From: a virus
IMG/VR virus record: IMGVR_UViG_3300037041_001315
Coordinates: 1-39,293 of that record
Length of the DNA: 39,293 bases
Direction: 5' to 3' (one strand)
The position numbers and the translations under genes are program-made. Below, one piece after another: positions 30,141-38,692 of the stretch; the first letter of the stretch is position 1, and every line of letters begins with the position of its first letter. Under the pieces are notes generated by a model, which was given only the letters and a program-made list of their open reading frames with translations, was not told the origin of the DNA and did not search any database.

Positions 30141-31667
30141 ATGCAAAAGCCCATCTACTCAGCCTCCGACGAGCAGCTCTTAATGAGCCGTATCTGGTCG
30201 CCGCAGGTCAAGGATGACCCTGAGGCTTTCGTGCTGTTCTGCTTCCCTTGGGGACAAAAGAACACGCCCCTTGAGAAGTTTAACGGCCCGCGGGCTTGGC
30301 AGCGCGAATTGCTGCGAGACTTGAAGGCGCACATCAAGAAGAACAACGGCGCGCTGGCCATGGACACGCTGCGCTCGGCCATTGCCTCCGGGCGCGGTAT
30401 TGGCAAGTCAGCCATGGTGAGTTGGTTAATCCTGTGGATGCTCTCTACCCGCATTGGCTCTAGTGTGGTGGTGTCCGCCAACTCAGAGGCGCAGCTACGC
30501 TCCGTCACTTGGGGCGAGCTGGCCAAGTGGTCAGCCATGCTGATTAACTCCCACTGGTGGGAGATTAGTGCGACCAAACTGGTGCCGGCGGTGTGGCTCA
30601 CAGAGCTAGTCGAGCGTGACCTAAAGCTCGGCACGCGCTACTGGGCGGCAGAGGGCAAGCTGTGGTCAGCGGAAAATCCTGACTCTTATGCTGGCGTGCA
30701 TAACCACCAAGGCATGATGCTGATATTCGATGAGGCGTCCGGTATCCCCGACCCTATCTGGTCGGTGGGTTCGGGCTTCTTTACCGAGAACATCCCCGAC
30801 CGCTACTGGATGGCGTTCTCTAATCCGCGGCGTAACACCGGTTATTTCTTCGAGTGTTTCAACGCCAAGCGGGAGTTTTGGACGACCAAGCAGGTTGATG
30901 CGCGAACGGTCGAGGACACGGATAAGCAGGTCTACGAGCAGATTATTGCGGAGTACGGCAAGGACTCATCCGAGGCGCGGATTGAGGTGTATGGCGAGTT
31001 CCCGACCGAGGGCGAGGACCAGTTCATCTCCCCCCAGTTGGTTGATGACGCCTTCGCCCGCGATAAATACAAGGATGAGACAGCCCCGCGGGTGATGGGC
31101 ATCGACCCGGCACGCGGCGGTGCGGATAGCACGGTGATTGTCGTGCGCCAAGGGCGGGACTTGCTTTCAATTAAGCGATACCACGGCGAGGACACCATGG
31201 CCATAGTGGGGCGGGTGATTGACGCAATGGAGGAGTTCAAACCGACCATGACCGTGATTGATGAAGGCGGGCTAGGCTATGGCATCCTCGACCGGCTGAA
31301 TGAGCAACGCTACAAAGTACGCGGCGTTAATTTTGGCTGGAAAGCCAAGAACTCAATTATGTACGGCAATAAGCGCGCTGAGATATGGGGCACGATGAAG
31401 GATTGGCTAAAGTCTGCTAGTATCTCCCAAGACAGGCAGCTAAAAGCTGACTTGACGGGGCCAACAAAAAAGCCTAATTCTGCGGGGACTATCTTTTTGG
31501 AAGGCAAGAAAGAAATGCGAGCACGAGGGTTGGCGTCCCCGGATGCGGCTGACGCGCTAGCAGTTACTTTTGCTTTCCCAATCGCTCACCGCGAAGCTGT
31601 CGATAAACCTCGCCACATCACCACGCAAGGTCGGGGTGGCGTCACTAACTCTTGGATGGGAAGTTAA
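30141..31667 (+). CDS. Terminase large subunit
   Basis: This 508-residue packaging motor has Walker A SGRGIGKS (83-90), Walker B MLIFDEAS (193-200) and coupling motif FSNPR (227-231). The C-terminal nuclease has GIDPARGGADST (D322), VIDEGGLG (D374) and SPDAADALA (D468/D471). Together they translocate and cut concatemeric DNA. The ATG abuts the HNH stop and has no SD, so translation may be coupled to the HNH gene or weak. Confidence 0.95.
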   Translation: MQKPIYSASDEQLLMSRIWSPQVKDDPEAFVLFCFPWGQKNTPLEKFNGPRAWQRELLRDLKAHIKKNNGALAMDTLRSAIASGRGIGKSAMVSWLILWMLSTRIGSSVVVSANSEAQLRSVTWGELAKWSAMLINSHWWEISATKLVPAVWLTELVERDLKLGTRYWAAEGKLWSAENPDSYAGVHNHQGMMLIFDEASGIPDPIWSVGSGFFTENIPDRYWMAFSNPRRNTGYFFECFNAKREFWTTKQVDARTVEDTDKQVYEQIIAEYGKDSSEARIEVYGEFPTEGEDQFISPQLVDDAFARDKYKDETAPRVMGIDPARGGADSTVIVVRQGRDLLSIKRYHGEDTMAIVGRVIDAMEEFKPTMTVIDEGGLGYGILDRLNEQRYKVRGVNFGWKAKNSIMYGNKRAEIWGTMKDWLKSASISQDRQLKADLTGPTKKPNSAGTIFLEGKKEMRARGLASPDAADALAVTFAFPIAHREAVDKPRHITTQGRGGVTNSWMGS

Positions 31668-31668
31668 A

Positions 31669-32085
31669 ATGGCTAATAGCAAAGCAATCGGCGTCGCGTT
31701 TAGCGACCAAGACATTACCGGCGCTGACACACTGTTGTCTAACTCTAAGCTGGGCTACACCACCGCCGCGCTGGGCTTGGTTACGCAGCTCGCCAATAAG
31801 ACCGCCGGCGTGACGCTAAACAAGCCCGCTGGCCGCATTACAATGGCCGCCGACGCGCTAGCCGGCACAACGGCTTCCAGCTTTATTCTGACTAACAGCT
31901 TTATCAGCGCCAACGACGTGTTGACGCTGTGCGTGTCTGGCGGCGCGGTTGCCGACCCATTAGCCTACACGGCGTATACCAGTTTGCTTTCGGCAGGCTC
32001 GGCGGTAGTTACCTTGCGCAATATGACGGCTACCTCGCGCTCAGAGGCGGTGGTGCTTAACTTCGCGCTGTTGCACTGCGAATAA
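31669..32085 (+). CDS. Decoration-type small structural protein between terminase and portal
   Basis: This 138-residue protein begins MANSKAIGVAFSDQDITGAD. ATG 31669 is chosen because it lies one base after the terminase stop with GGGAAG just upstream; the frame extends to 31570 inside terminase. The rest (VTQLANKTAGVTLNK, GRITMAADAL, FILTNSFISANDV, SEAVVLNFA) aligns over about 110 residues with the C-terminal domain of the fibre protein at 7136-7969. It is all-beta and probably on the virion surface. Decoration protein or fibre cap are both possible. Confidence 0.6.
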   Translation: MANSKAIGVAFSDQDITGADTLLSNSKLGYTTAALGLVTQLANKTAGVTLNKPAGRITMAADALAGTTASSFILTNSFISANDVLTLCVSGGAVADPLAYTAYTSLLSAGSAVVTLRNMTATSRSEAVVLNFALLHCE

Positions 32086-34182
32086 GTGAAAGACACTCTG
32101 GCAACTGCCCGCCATCGCATGACGATGGCGATTGCGGCTTACTCCGAGTCTCGCGAGAACGAGCTAGACGACCTGCGCTTTTCTGCAGGCTCGCCGGATA
32201 ACCGCTGGCAGTGGCCGGCTGATGTGCTTTCGACCCGCGGGTCAGTGCAGGGGCAGACGCTTAACGCGCGCCCCTGTCTGACGATTAATAAGCTGCCGCA
32301 GCATATTAAGCAGGTCACCAACGACCAGCGCCAGAACCGCCCTGCGGGTAAAGTTATTCCGGCTGACGATAAAGCCGATATTGCGGTGGCTGAGATATTT
32401 GATGGACTGGTTCGTTATATTGAGTACATATCCGATGCGGATGTGGCCTATGACACTGCCTGCGAGAATCAGGTCACCTTTGGCGAGGGCTACATACGCC
32501 TCTATACTGATTATTGCGATGATGATTCGTTCAACCAAGACATTCGGATTGGACGTGTGCGGAACTCTTTTGCGGTTTACATGGACCCCACCATCCAAGA
32601 CCCCTGCGGCGCGGATGCAGAATGGTGCTTCATTACCGAAGACATCCTGAAGGAAGAATACGAGCGCGATTATCCTAACGCCATGCCGATTTCGTCCTTG
32701 ATGTCGCAAGGCGTGGGCGACCAATCGGCTGGCGAGTGGATCAACGAGGACACCATCCGCATCGCGGAGTATTACTACGCCGAGTACGAGAAAACCACGC
32801 TTAATCTGTACCCGAACGGAGAGTCCTACTACGCTGACGCGCCCGAAGCCAAGCAAATGACGCAGATGGGGCTTGCTCCGACCAAGACCCGTAAGGTCAA
32901 CCGGCGCAAGATTAAGTATTGCAAGATTAACGGCTTCGAAATCCTTGACGAGAAGGACTGGGCCGGCAAGTGCATCCCCGTTATTCGGGTAGTGGGCAAC
33001 GAATTTGAGGTAGACGGCCGAATGTTCGTCTCCGGCATCGTGCGCAACGCCAAAGATGCCCAGCGGATGTACAACTATTGGGTTAGCCAAGAAGCTGAGA
33101 TGCTGGCATTGGCACCCAAAGCGCCGTTTATTGGCTACGGTGGCCAGTTCGAAGGCTACGAGATGCAGTGGAAGACGGCCAACACCAACAATTGGCCGTA
33201 TTTAGAAGTAAATCCCGACGTCACCGACGGTCAAGGCGGCGTCCTGCCGCTCCCGCAGCGCTCGCAGCCTCCGATGGCTCAGAACGGCCTGATTGCCGCC
33301 AAAATGGGCGCGTCCGACGACATTAAAGCCACCACGGGGCAGTACGACTCAAGCCTCGGCCAAACGTCGAATGAGCGCTCTGGCAAAGCCATTCTGGCGC
33401 GGGAGCGGCAGGGCGATACGGGCACTTATCACTACATCGACAACTTGGCCCGCGCTGTGCGGTACGTCACGCGGCAGATTGTTGACTTAATCCCCAAGAT
33501 TTACGACACCCAGCGCATTGCGCAGATTGTCGGCCTAGACGGCGACTCGGATTCGGTCAAGATTGACCCCGACCAGCCGGAACCAGTGCGCGAGATTGTC
33601 AACGAAGAAGGCATTGTGCTGGAGCGCATTTATAACCCTGGCGTCGGCAAGTACGACGTGCGGGTAACGACTGGCCCAAGCTACATGACCAAGCGGCAAG
33701 AAGCCATGGAGGCGATGTCGCAGATTCTGCAGGGAAACCCGCAGTTGTGGGCCGTTGCTGGCGACTTGTTCATCAAGAACATGGATTGGCCGGGCGCGCA
33801 GGAACTAGCCAAGCGGTTTGCCAAGACCATTGACCCGAAGTTGCTGGGAGATGACGACAAATCGCCGGAGTTGCAAGCGGCCGAGCAGCAAATGCAGGCG
33901 ATGGGCCAAGAACTCGACCAGATGCATTCCATGCTCAAGAACGTCAGCCAATCGATGGAAGCGCAAGAACTGAAGATTAAAGAGTACGACGCCGAGACTA
34001 AACGCATCAGCGCGACCATGGCCGGCATGACCCCCGACCAGATTCAGGACATTGTCATGGGCACAATCCATGCGGCGATGGAATCGGGCGACTTGATGTC
34101 GCCGAACAGCGGCATGCCGGAGATGCCGCCGCAAGAAATGATGGGTGAGCAGCCAGAAATGCCGCCGGAGGCGATGCAATGA
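32086..34182 (+). CDS. Portal protein, P22 gp1-like
   Basis: This 698-residue protein starts at GTG directly after the preceding stop. P22-portal-family blocks are visible: RPCLTINKLPQHIKQVTNDQ, RQNRPAGKVIP, CENQVTFGEGYIRLYTDYCD, RVRNSFAVYMDP and SGKAILARERQGDTGTYHY. The C-terminus is a Gln/Glu/Met-rich helix, as in the barrel of P22 gp1 (725 residues). It forms the dodecameric gate for DNA entry and the docking site for the gp4-like protein. It ends in an ATGA overlap with the next gene. Confidence 0.95.
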   Translation: MKDTLATARHRMTMAIAAYSESRENELDDLRFSAGSPDNRWQWPADVLSTRGSVQGQTLNARPCLTINKLPQHIKQVTNDQRQNRPAGKVIPADDKADIAVAEIFDGLVRYIEYISDADVAYDTACENQVTFGEGYIRLYTDYCDDDSFNQDIRIGRVRNSFAVYMDPTIQDPCGADAEWCFITEDILKEEYERDYPNAMPISSLMSQGVGDQSAGEWINEDTIRIAEYYYAEYEKTTLNLYPNGESYYADAPEAKQMTQMGLAPTKTRKVNRRKIKYCKINGFEILDEKDWAGKCIPVIRVVGNEFEVDGRMFVSGIVRNAKDAQRMYNYWVSQEAEMLALAPKAPFIGYGGQFEGYEMQWKTANTNNWPYLEVNPDVTDGQGGVLPLPQRSQPPMAQNGLIAAKMGASDDIKATTGQYDSSLGQTSNERSGKAILARERQGDTGTYHYIDNLARAVRYVTRQIVDLIPKIYDTQRIAQIVGLDGDSDSVKIDPDQPEPVREIVNEEGIVLERIYNPGVGKYDVRVTTGPSYMTKRQEAMEAMSQILQGNPQLWAVAGDLFIKNMDWPGAQELAKRFAKTIDPKLLGDDDKSPELQAAEQQMQAMGQELDQMHSMLKNVSQSMEAQELKIKEYDAETKRISATMAGMTPDQIQDIVMGTIHAAMESGDLMSPNSGMPEMPPQEMMGEQPEMPPEAMQ

Positions 34183-34541
34183 AAATGGCAGAGCTACTAG
34201 GCATGTTTTTCCTAGCGCGGGATGTGGCGCACAGCGTCCACCTAAACACTCGCAGCTTTGCCAAGCACATCGCCCTGCAAGAATTCTACGAAGGCATTAT
34301 CCCGCTGGCCGATGGGTTGGCCGAAGCCTACCAAGGCCGCCATGGCTTGGTCGGCCCAATTGCCATTCAGGGCACCAAGAAAGCGACCAACGTGACCGAG
34401 TTTCTGCAAGCCCAAGTGGCTGAGATTGAAGCCGCACGCTACGTTGTCTGCGACAAGACCGACTCGGCAATCCAGAATTTAATCGACGGCATTGTGGAGC
34501 TGTATTTGTCCACGCTTTACAAACTCCGCTTTCTTTCTTGA
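34179..34541 (+). CDS. DUF5856-like, ferritin-type helical phage protein
   Basis: This 120-residue protein overlaps the portal stop (ATGA). It has AELLGMFFLARDVAHSVHLN, TRSFAKHIALQEFYEGIIPL and ADGLAEAYQGRHG, with His and Glu spaced as in Dps/ferritin-like helical bundles. I link this to DUF5856-type phage proteins of unknown role. A second metal-site helix (QAQVAEIEAARYVVCDK) follows. It may act as chaperone or head-associated protein; this is open. Confidence 0.65.
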   Translation: MKMAELLGMFFLARDVAHSVHLNTRSFAKHIALQEFYEGIIPLADGLAEAYQGRHGLVGPIAIQGTKKATNVTEFLQAQVAEIEAARYVVCDKTDSAIQNLIDGIVELYLSTLYKLRFLS

Positions 34542-34552
34542 GGTAATCCACT

Positions 34553-34969
34553 ATGCCTTCCGCAACGTACGTAAAATATACGGCCGCTATTGAGCCGCTG
34601 TTTGAAGGCATGAACTCGGGCACGGATGCGTGGAAAGTTGCGTTGGCCGCTACGGTTAACGCTGCCGACACGACTTTTACCGCGGGCACAACCGACTTGG
34701 CAACCGCTGGCGGGTACACCGCGGGCGGCAACGCAACCGCCACTACCTCGGCCACTCAGTCTGCCGGCACTTATAAGCTGGTGCTTGCTAGCCCCACTGT
34801 CTGGACGGCCACCGGCGCTGGATTCACGTTTCGCTACGCCATCCTGTGGAACAGCACCACGAACCAGCCGGTCGCGTACTGGGACTATGGCTCCAGCCAA
34901 GTAGTGGCATCCGGCGAGACTGTTACCGTGACGCTGGATGCGAGCGGCGGCGTGTTCACGGCGACTTAA
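34553..34969 (+). CDS. Conserved beta-rich structural protein
   Basis: This 138-residue, Thr/Ala-rich protein has GAGG seven bases before its ATG. It begins PSATYVKYTAAIEPLFEGMN and continues DAWKVALAAT, FRYAILWNSTTNQPVAYWDY and GSSQVVASGETVTVTLDA. The pattern FRYA-L-N-T-PVAYWDYGSS is one I know from small phage structural proteins of unknown place in the virion. It has no signal peptide. Confidence 0.6.
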   Translation: MPSATYVKYTAAIEPLFEGMNSGTDAWKVALAATVNAADTTFTAGTTDLATAGGYTAGGNATATTSATQSAGTYKLVLASPTVWTATGAGFTFRYAILWNSTTNQPVAYWDYGSSQVVASGETVTVTLDASGGVFTAT

Positions 34970-35128
34970 GTGGACGTCTTTCTGGTAGATCCCGCTACCA
35001 ATATAATCTACAACTGCGTTGCAATTGTGTCGCTAGAGTACGCCCGCGAGCTGTATCCAGAGTTTAGCTGCTACGAACGTGTTGCGAGCAACGCCTATTT
35101 AAATATCGGTGACGAATACCATGATTAA
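34970..35128 (+). CDS. Small hypothetical protein (52 residues, GTG start)
   Basis: The GTG at 34970 abuts the stop of the preceding gene. The frame encodes VDVFLVDPATNIIYNCVAIV then SLEYARELYPEFSCYERV, an alternating beta-helix pattern, and it overlaps the next gene by eight bases. Small proteins of this kind before tail-fibre-like genes can be assembly chaperones, but I recognise no family. Confidence 0.5.
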   Translation: MDVFLVDPATNIIYNCVAIVSLEYARELYPEFSCYERVASNAYLNIGDEYHD

Positions 35129-36470
35129 TGTTCTTGGGACAACGGACTCCATCACCGTCACAAACACCGCCGCGTCAGATTTAGCGGTGCATGCCTCGTG
35201 GGTAGACCTGAACGGCACAACCGTCACGCCGGGCAACACCAACACGCCGCTGATAGCCACCGCCACCACGACCACAGTGGTAGCCGCGCCGGGGGCCAGT
35301 ACTTACCGAAACGTTAAATTCTTAAGCGTCTACTGCCAATCCGCGATTGATACGGTGACGATTACGCATGTTAACGGCACGGCGTCTGAGGTTTTGTTTA
35401 AAGGCACGCTAAACATTTCCGAATCGGTCGTGTATGTCGAAGGCGGCGGGTGGCAGCGGCTTAATACCGCAGGCACGCCGATCACTGCAGGCACCGCAGC
35501 GCCGGTGGATATTCAAGCTTTTACCACCTCCGCCATCCCTTGGACTAAGCCAACCACGTTCACGCCCACAACTGTGCTTGTCCACATGTGGGGGCAAGGC
35601 GGCGGTGGCGGCGCGGGGGCTAGCCTTGCATCGTTAACAACCGTGGCAAAAGGCGGCGGCGGCGGCGGCGGCGGCGCGTACATCACGCAGCAATTTGCCG
35701 CATCCGAACTAGGCGCAACCGAATCAATTGGTATTCCAACAGCGACTAATGGCGGCGTCCCCGGCGCTATTGGCGTTGCAGGCGGCGACGGCGGCGCGGG
35801 CGCTAACACAACTTTTGGCACCACGGCAATTCTTACTGCCTTTGGCGGCGGCGGCGGGCGAGGCGGGGCGATTTCTGCGTTGGCAACAGGCGGCGGCGGC
35901 GGCGGTGGTGCGGGCGGCGTGGGGGGCGTTGGAACTGCTGCTGTGGGCGGCCCCGGCGGGCTACCTACTGCCGCAACTAATGGTGCTGGCGGTCAAGGCG
36001 TGACCGGCACAATATCGACTGTAGCGACAGCCAACGCCGAACGCGGCGGGGCAGGTGGGGCTGGAACAGCAGGCACTCCAGTGCTAACAAGTTTAGGCGG
36101 TAGTTCTCTGTTTGGCGGCGGCGGCGGCGGATCAGGCAGCCACCATAGCGCCGCAGGCTTATTTATTGCGGGCGGCGCGGGCGGGGCAGGCAATTCATAC
36201 ACGGCTGGCGGAGGCGGCGCAGTAGGCACAAGCGGCGCAACGCCTACGGCAGGAACAGCGGGAGCCGCTGGCACTAGCTACAAAGGTGGCGGCGGTGGTG
36301 GCGGCGGTGGGGCTACATTTTCGTTCACCCTATCTGGCGGCGCTGGCGGGCAAGGTGGACTTTGCGGCGGCGGCGGCGGCGGCGGCGGCGTAGGCGGGGC
36401 AACCACATCATCGGTTGGCGGCGTTGGCGGCGCGGGCGGGGCTGGCTACGTTGTGGTGGTGAGCTGGTGA
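35121..36470 (+). CDS. Glycine-rich adhesin-like virion protein 1
   Basis: This 449-residue protein starts at ATG 35121 (MINVLGTTDSITVTNTAASD). Residues 1-110 form a beta domain with VHASWVDLNGTTVTPGNTNT. Residues about 135-449 carry runs of Gly (GGGGGGGG near 185, GGGGGGGAGG near 255) separated by short strands, starting with IPWTKPTTFTPTTVLVHMWG and ending GYVVVVSW. Such poly-Gly sandwich domains occur in fibre-tip adhesins. The next gene is a paralogue. Likely role: receptor binding on a head or tail appendage. Confidence 0.7.
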   Translation: MINVLGTTDSITVTNTAASDLAVHASWVDLNGTTVTPGNTNTPLIATATTTTVVAAPGASTYRNVKFLSVYCQSAIDTVTITHVNGTASEVLFKGTLNISESVVYVEGGGWQRLNTAGTPITAGTAAPVDIQAFTTSAIPWTKPTTFTPTTVLVHMWGQGGGGGAGASLASLTTVAKGGGGGGGGAYITQQFAASELGATESIGIPTATNGGVPGAIGVAGGDGGAGANTTFGTTAILTAFGGGGGRGGAISALATGGGGGGGAGGVGGVGTAAVGGPGGLPTAATNGAGGQGVTGTISTVATANAERGGAGGAGTAGTPVLTSLGGSSLFGGGGGGSGSHHSAAGLFIAGGAGGAGNSYTAGGGGAVGTSGATPTAGTAGAAGTSYKGGGGGGGGGATFSFTLSGGAGGQGGLCGGGGGGGGVGGATTSSVGGVGGAGGAGYVVVVSW

Positions 36471-37780
36471 TCAATCTCACCTCGACCGACTACCTGACGG
36501 TCAACACGGATGCCGCTGGGGCTATCGATGTGCACGTCAGTTGGGTAGACCAAAACGGCACCACGTTTACCCCCGGTAACACCAATACGACCATCACCAC
36601 CATAACGAACACAACTGTCCTTGCTTCGCCCGCAGCTAGCACGCTGCGCAACGCCAAGTTTATTAGCGTCAAAAACACCAGCGCAAGTGTGGCAAACGGC
36701 GTCATCATATCTGTGGAAGACGGGACAAACGCATGGCCGCTTTATTACGCACCTGCGTTTGCTGCAGGCGAGTCAATCGCGTTTTTTGATGGCCGTGGCT
36801 GGGAGCGATATAACAGCAACGGCATCCCGGTAGTGATAGGCAACACCGGCCCCGTGGACGTGCAGACATTTACCGCTGCGGGAAGCAGCACATGGACTAA
36901 ACCCACCGCGTTCGTTGCAAAGCAAGTGCTCGTTAAAATCTGGGGGCCGGGCGGCGGCGGTGGCGGCGGTGGCGCTGTTGCGTTTGCAACCGCCTGCAAA
37001 GGTGGTGCTGGCGGGGGCGGTGGCGCATGTGCTGTTAAATATTTTTTAGCATCTGAGTTAGCCTCGACAGTGGTTGTCTCGCTTGGATCTGGCGGTTCTG
37101 GCGGCATCGGAAACTTATCCGCTGCTGGCAGCCCCGGCGGCAACGGCACGGTGTCTACTTTTGGCAGCAGCCCCACACTTCTGTCGGCCTCTGGCGGCGG
37201 GGGTGGCGCTGGCGGGGCAATTTCAGGAGCCACTACTGTATCTGGAGGAGGCGGCGGAACAGGAACTGCCGCAGTTTTAAACGCCGCGGGACTACCAACT
37301 GGCGCGTTTGACGGCGGCGGCGGCACTGGAGTAACCACGACCCTTGTTTCGCTAACAGAATTTGGCGGGAACATGGGCGTAGGCACTGCCGCAGCCTCGT
37401 TCAATTCCGGAACATCTACTGGCGTCTTCTCGCTCTTTGGCGGCTCCGGCGGGGGCGCTGCGGGCTTTCGAGCGGCTAGCGGCTCGGCAGTCGGGCCAAA
37501 CGTAAGCCAACAGGCGTGTGGTCGTTTCCCCGGCGGCGCGGGCGTTACTAACGCTGTCCCAACGGCGGGTGCTGCAGGCGCACCGGCCAATTCCATCTGG
37601 GGCGGCTCTGGCGGGGGCGCGGGCGGCAATAGCAACAAAGCAGCGGTCAATGGGGGCGCAGGCGGTGCTGGTGGACAAGGTGGTGGCGGCGGTGGTGGCG
37701 GCGGGCTGACTATTGCGGGTAATACCGGCGGGGCCGGTGGTATCGGCGGCAAAGGCTACTGCGTTGTGATTAGCTGGTAG
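36467..37780 (+). CDS. Glycine-rich adhesin-like virion protein 2 (tandem paralogue)
   Basis: This 437-residue protein starts at GTG 36467, overlapping the stop of its paralogue (GTGA). The N-terminal domain (INLTSTDYLTVNTDAAGAID, VSWVDQNGTTFTPGNTNT) matches that of the previous protein, as do the junction STWTKPTAFVAKQVLVKIWG, the Gly-run body and the end GYCVVISW. The Gly-rich parts differ in spacing and length, so the copies have diverged most there. The pair looks like a tandem duplication allowing two receptor-binding variants. Confidence 0.7.
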   Translation: MINLTSTDYLTVNTDAAGAIDVHVSWVDQNGTTFTPGNTNTTITTITNTTVLASPAASTLRNAKFISVKNTSASVANGVIISVEDGTNAWPLYYAPAFAAGESIAFFDGRGWERYNSNGIPVVIGNTGPVDVQTFTAAGSSTWTKPTAFVAKQVLVKIWGPGGGGGGGGAVAFATACKGGAGGGGGACAVKYFLASELASTVVVSLGSGGSGGIGNLSAAGSPGGNGTVSTFGSSPTLLSASGGGGGAGGAISGATTVSGGGGGTGTAAVLNAAGLPTGAFDGGGGTGVTTTLVSLTEFGGNMGVGTAAASFNSGTSTGVFSLFGGSGGGAAGFRAASGSAVGPNVSQQACGRFPGGAGVTNAVPTAGAAGAPANSIWGGSGGGAGGNSNKAAVNGGAGGAGGQGGGGGGGGGLTIAGNTGGAGGIGGKGYCVVISW

Positions 37781-38380
37781 GTGGCTCGCGCAGGGGCATT
37801 TGACCCAAACCTAGTCCCGGCAGGGTGGTACGACGAAAGCGCGGTAGTCGAGGGATTCTTCGACCCTGACTTTATCCCGTTTCCTTCAGCCGGTGCCTAC
37901 TTAATCACCGCGCTGACCGGCACCTATGCGGTTACCGGTGTTGCCGCAACCCTGCTCCGCAGCAAGGTGCTTACACCTATTGCTGGCAGCTATTCCCTCA
38001 CCGGTGTAGCGGCCACCATTGGCTACGCGGCTGCCGGGCGCGTGTTAACCGCGCTAGCTGGCAGTTACTCGATCCTTGGAGTAAACGCCACCTTGCTCCG
38101 CAGCAAGGTAATAGCGCCAATTGCGGGCAGCTATGCGGTTACCGGCGTCCCGGCGATAATCACCAAGAGCCGGGTATTATTGCCACTCTCCGGCTCGTAT
38201 AGTATAACCGGGGTAGCCGCGACACTGGCGCGCACATATTTGATTTCATCGCAGACCGGAACCTATCTGGTCACCGGAGTGCCAGCCACCGTAACTTGGT
38301 CGGGCACGCCAACTCCAGCAATAATTTTGCAAGATTACATCGAACTTAGGTCGTTTACGGAAAGAAGGGGATTTTATTAA
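37781..38380 (+). CDS. Protein with six GxYxxTGVxAT tandem repeats
   Basis: This 199-residue protein starts at GTG directly after the preceding stop. The N-terminus is ARAGAFDPNLVPAGWYDESA, with an aromatic, acidic start. Residues about 42-180 contain six copies of a 21-26-residue unit: TGTYAVTGVAATL, AGSYSLTGVAATI, AGSYSILGVNATL, AGSYAVTGVPAII, SGSYSITGVAATL and TGTYLVTGVPATV, several ending in LLRSKV. Each looks like a beta hairpin. Probably a virion surface or fibre protein; family name unknown to me. Confidence 0.6.
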   Translation: MARAGAFDPNLVPAGWYDESAVVEGFFDPDFIPFPSAGAYLITALTGTYAVTGVAATLLRSKVLTPIAGSYSLTGVAATIGYAAAGRVLTALAGSYSILGVNATLLRSKVIAPIAGSYAVTGVPAIITKSRVLLPLSGSYSITGVAATLARTYLISSQTGTYLVTGVPATVTWSGTPTPAIILQDYIELRSFTERRGFY

Positions 38381-38685
38381 TGGCACTCACACTCAAAGCA
38401 ATTACCACGCGGCTAGGTTATCAGCAGATAACCTCGTTGACCGCCTCCACCGGCTTAACGGTGCCAACCCGCGACCTAAACGGCTTAAGCTGCCGCCCGA
38501 CTATCGCGATTATCACGCCCGAGACTCAGGCGGTACGCTGGCGCGATGACGGCGTGGCGCCCAGCGCCAGCGTGGGCATGCCGCTGGCCGCTGGGGTCAC
38601 GCTGCAATACGACGGCGACCTAACGAAGATTCTTTTTATTGAGCAGTTAGCCAGCGCGAAACTCAACATCACCTATTACGCTTGA
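38380..38685 (+). CDS. Small beta-rich structural protein
   Basis: This 101-residue protein overlaps the previous stop (TAATG). It has STGLTVPTRDLNGLSCRPTI, TPETQAVRWRDDG and LQYDGDLTKILFIEQLASA then KLNITYYA. The VRWRDDG-P-ASVGMPL pattern resembles small phage proteins found near head and fibre genes. It is all-beta with no membrane segment. Role unknown. Confidence 0.6.
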   Translation: MALTLKAITTRLGYQQITSLTASTGLTVPTRDLNGLSCRPTIAIITPETQAVRWRDDGVAPSASVGMPLAAGVTLQYDGDLTKILFIEQLASAKLNITYYA

Positions 38686-38692
38686 GGCCGAC

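Noticed and set aside
36362-36466. Upstream extension of Gly-rich protein 2 starting with an Arg run
   Set aside because: It is the shifted reading of the Gly codons of the previous gene. The GTG at 36467 has the GTGA overlap and matches the paralogue N-terminus.
35600-37760. Dense GGC-rich repeats that could be taken for a CRISPR or DNA repeat array
   Set aside because: They are irregular in spacing and are explained by glycine codons in two adhesin-like genes.
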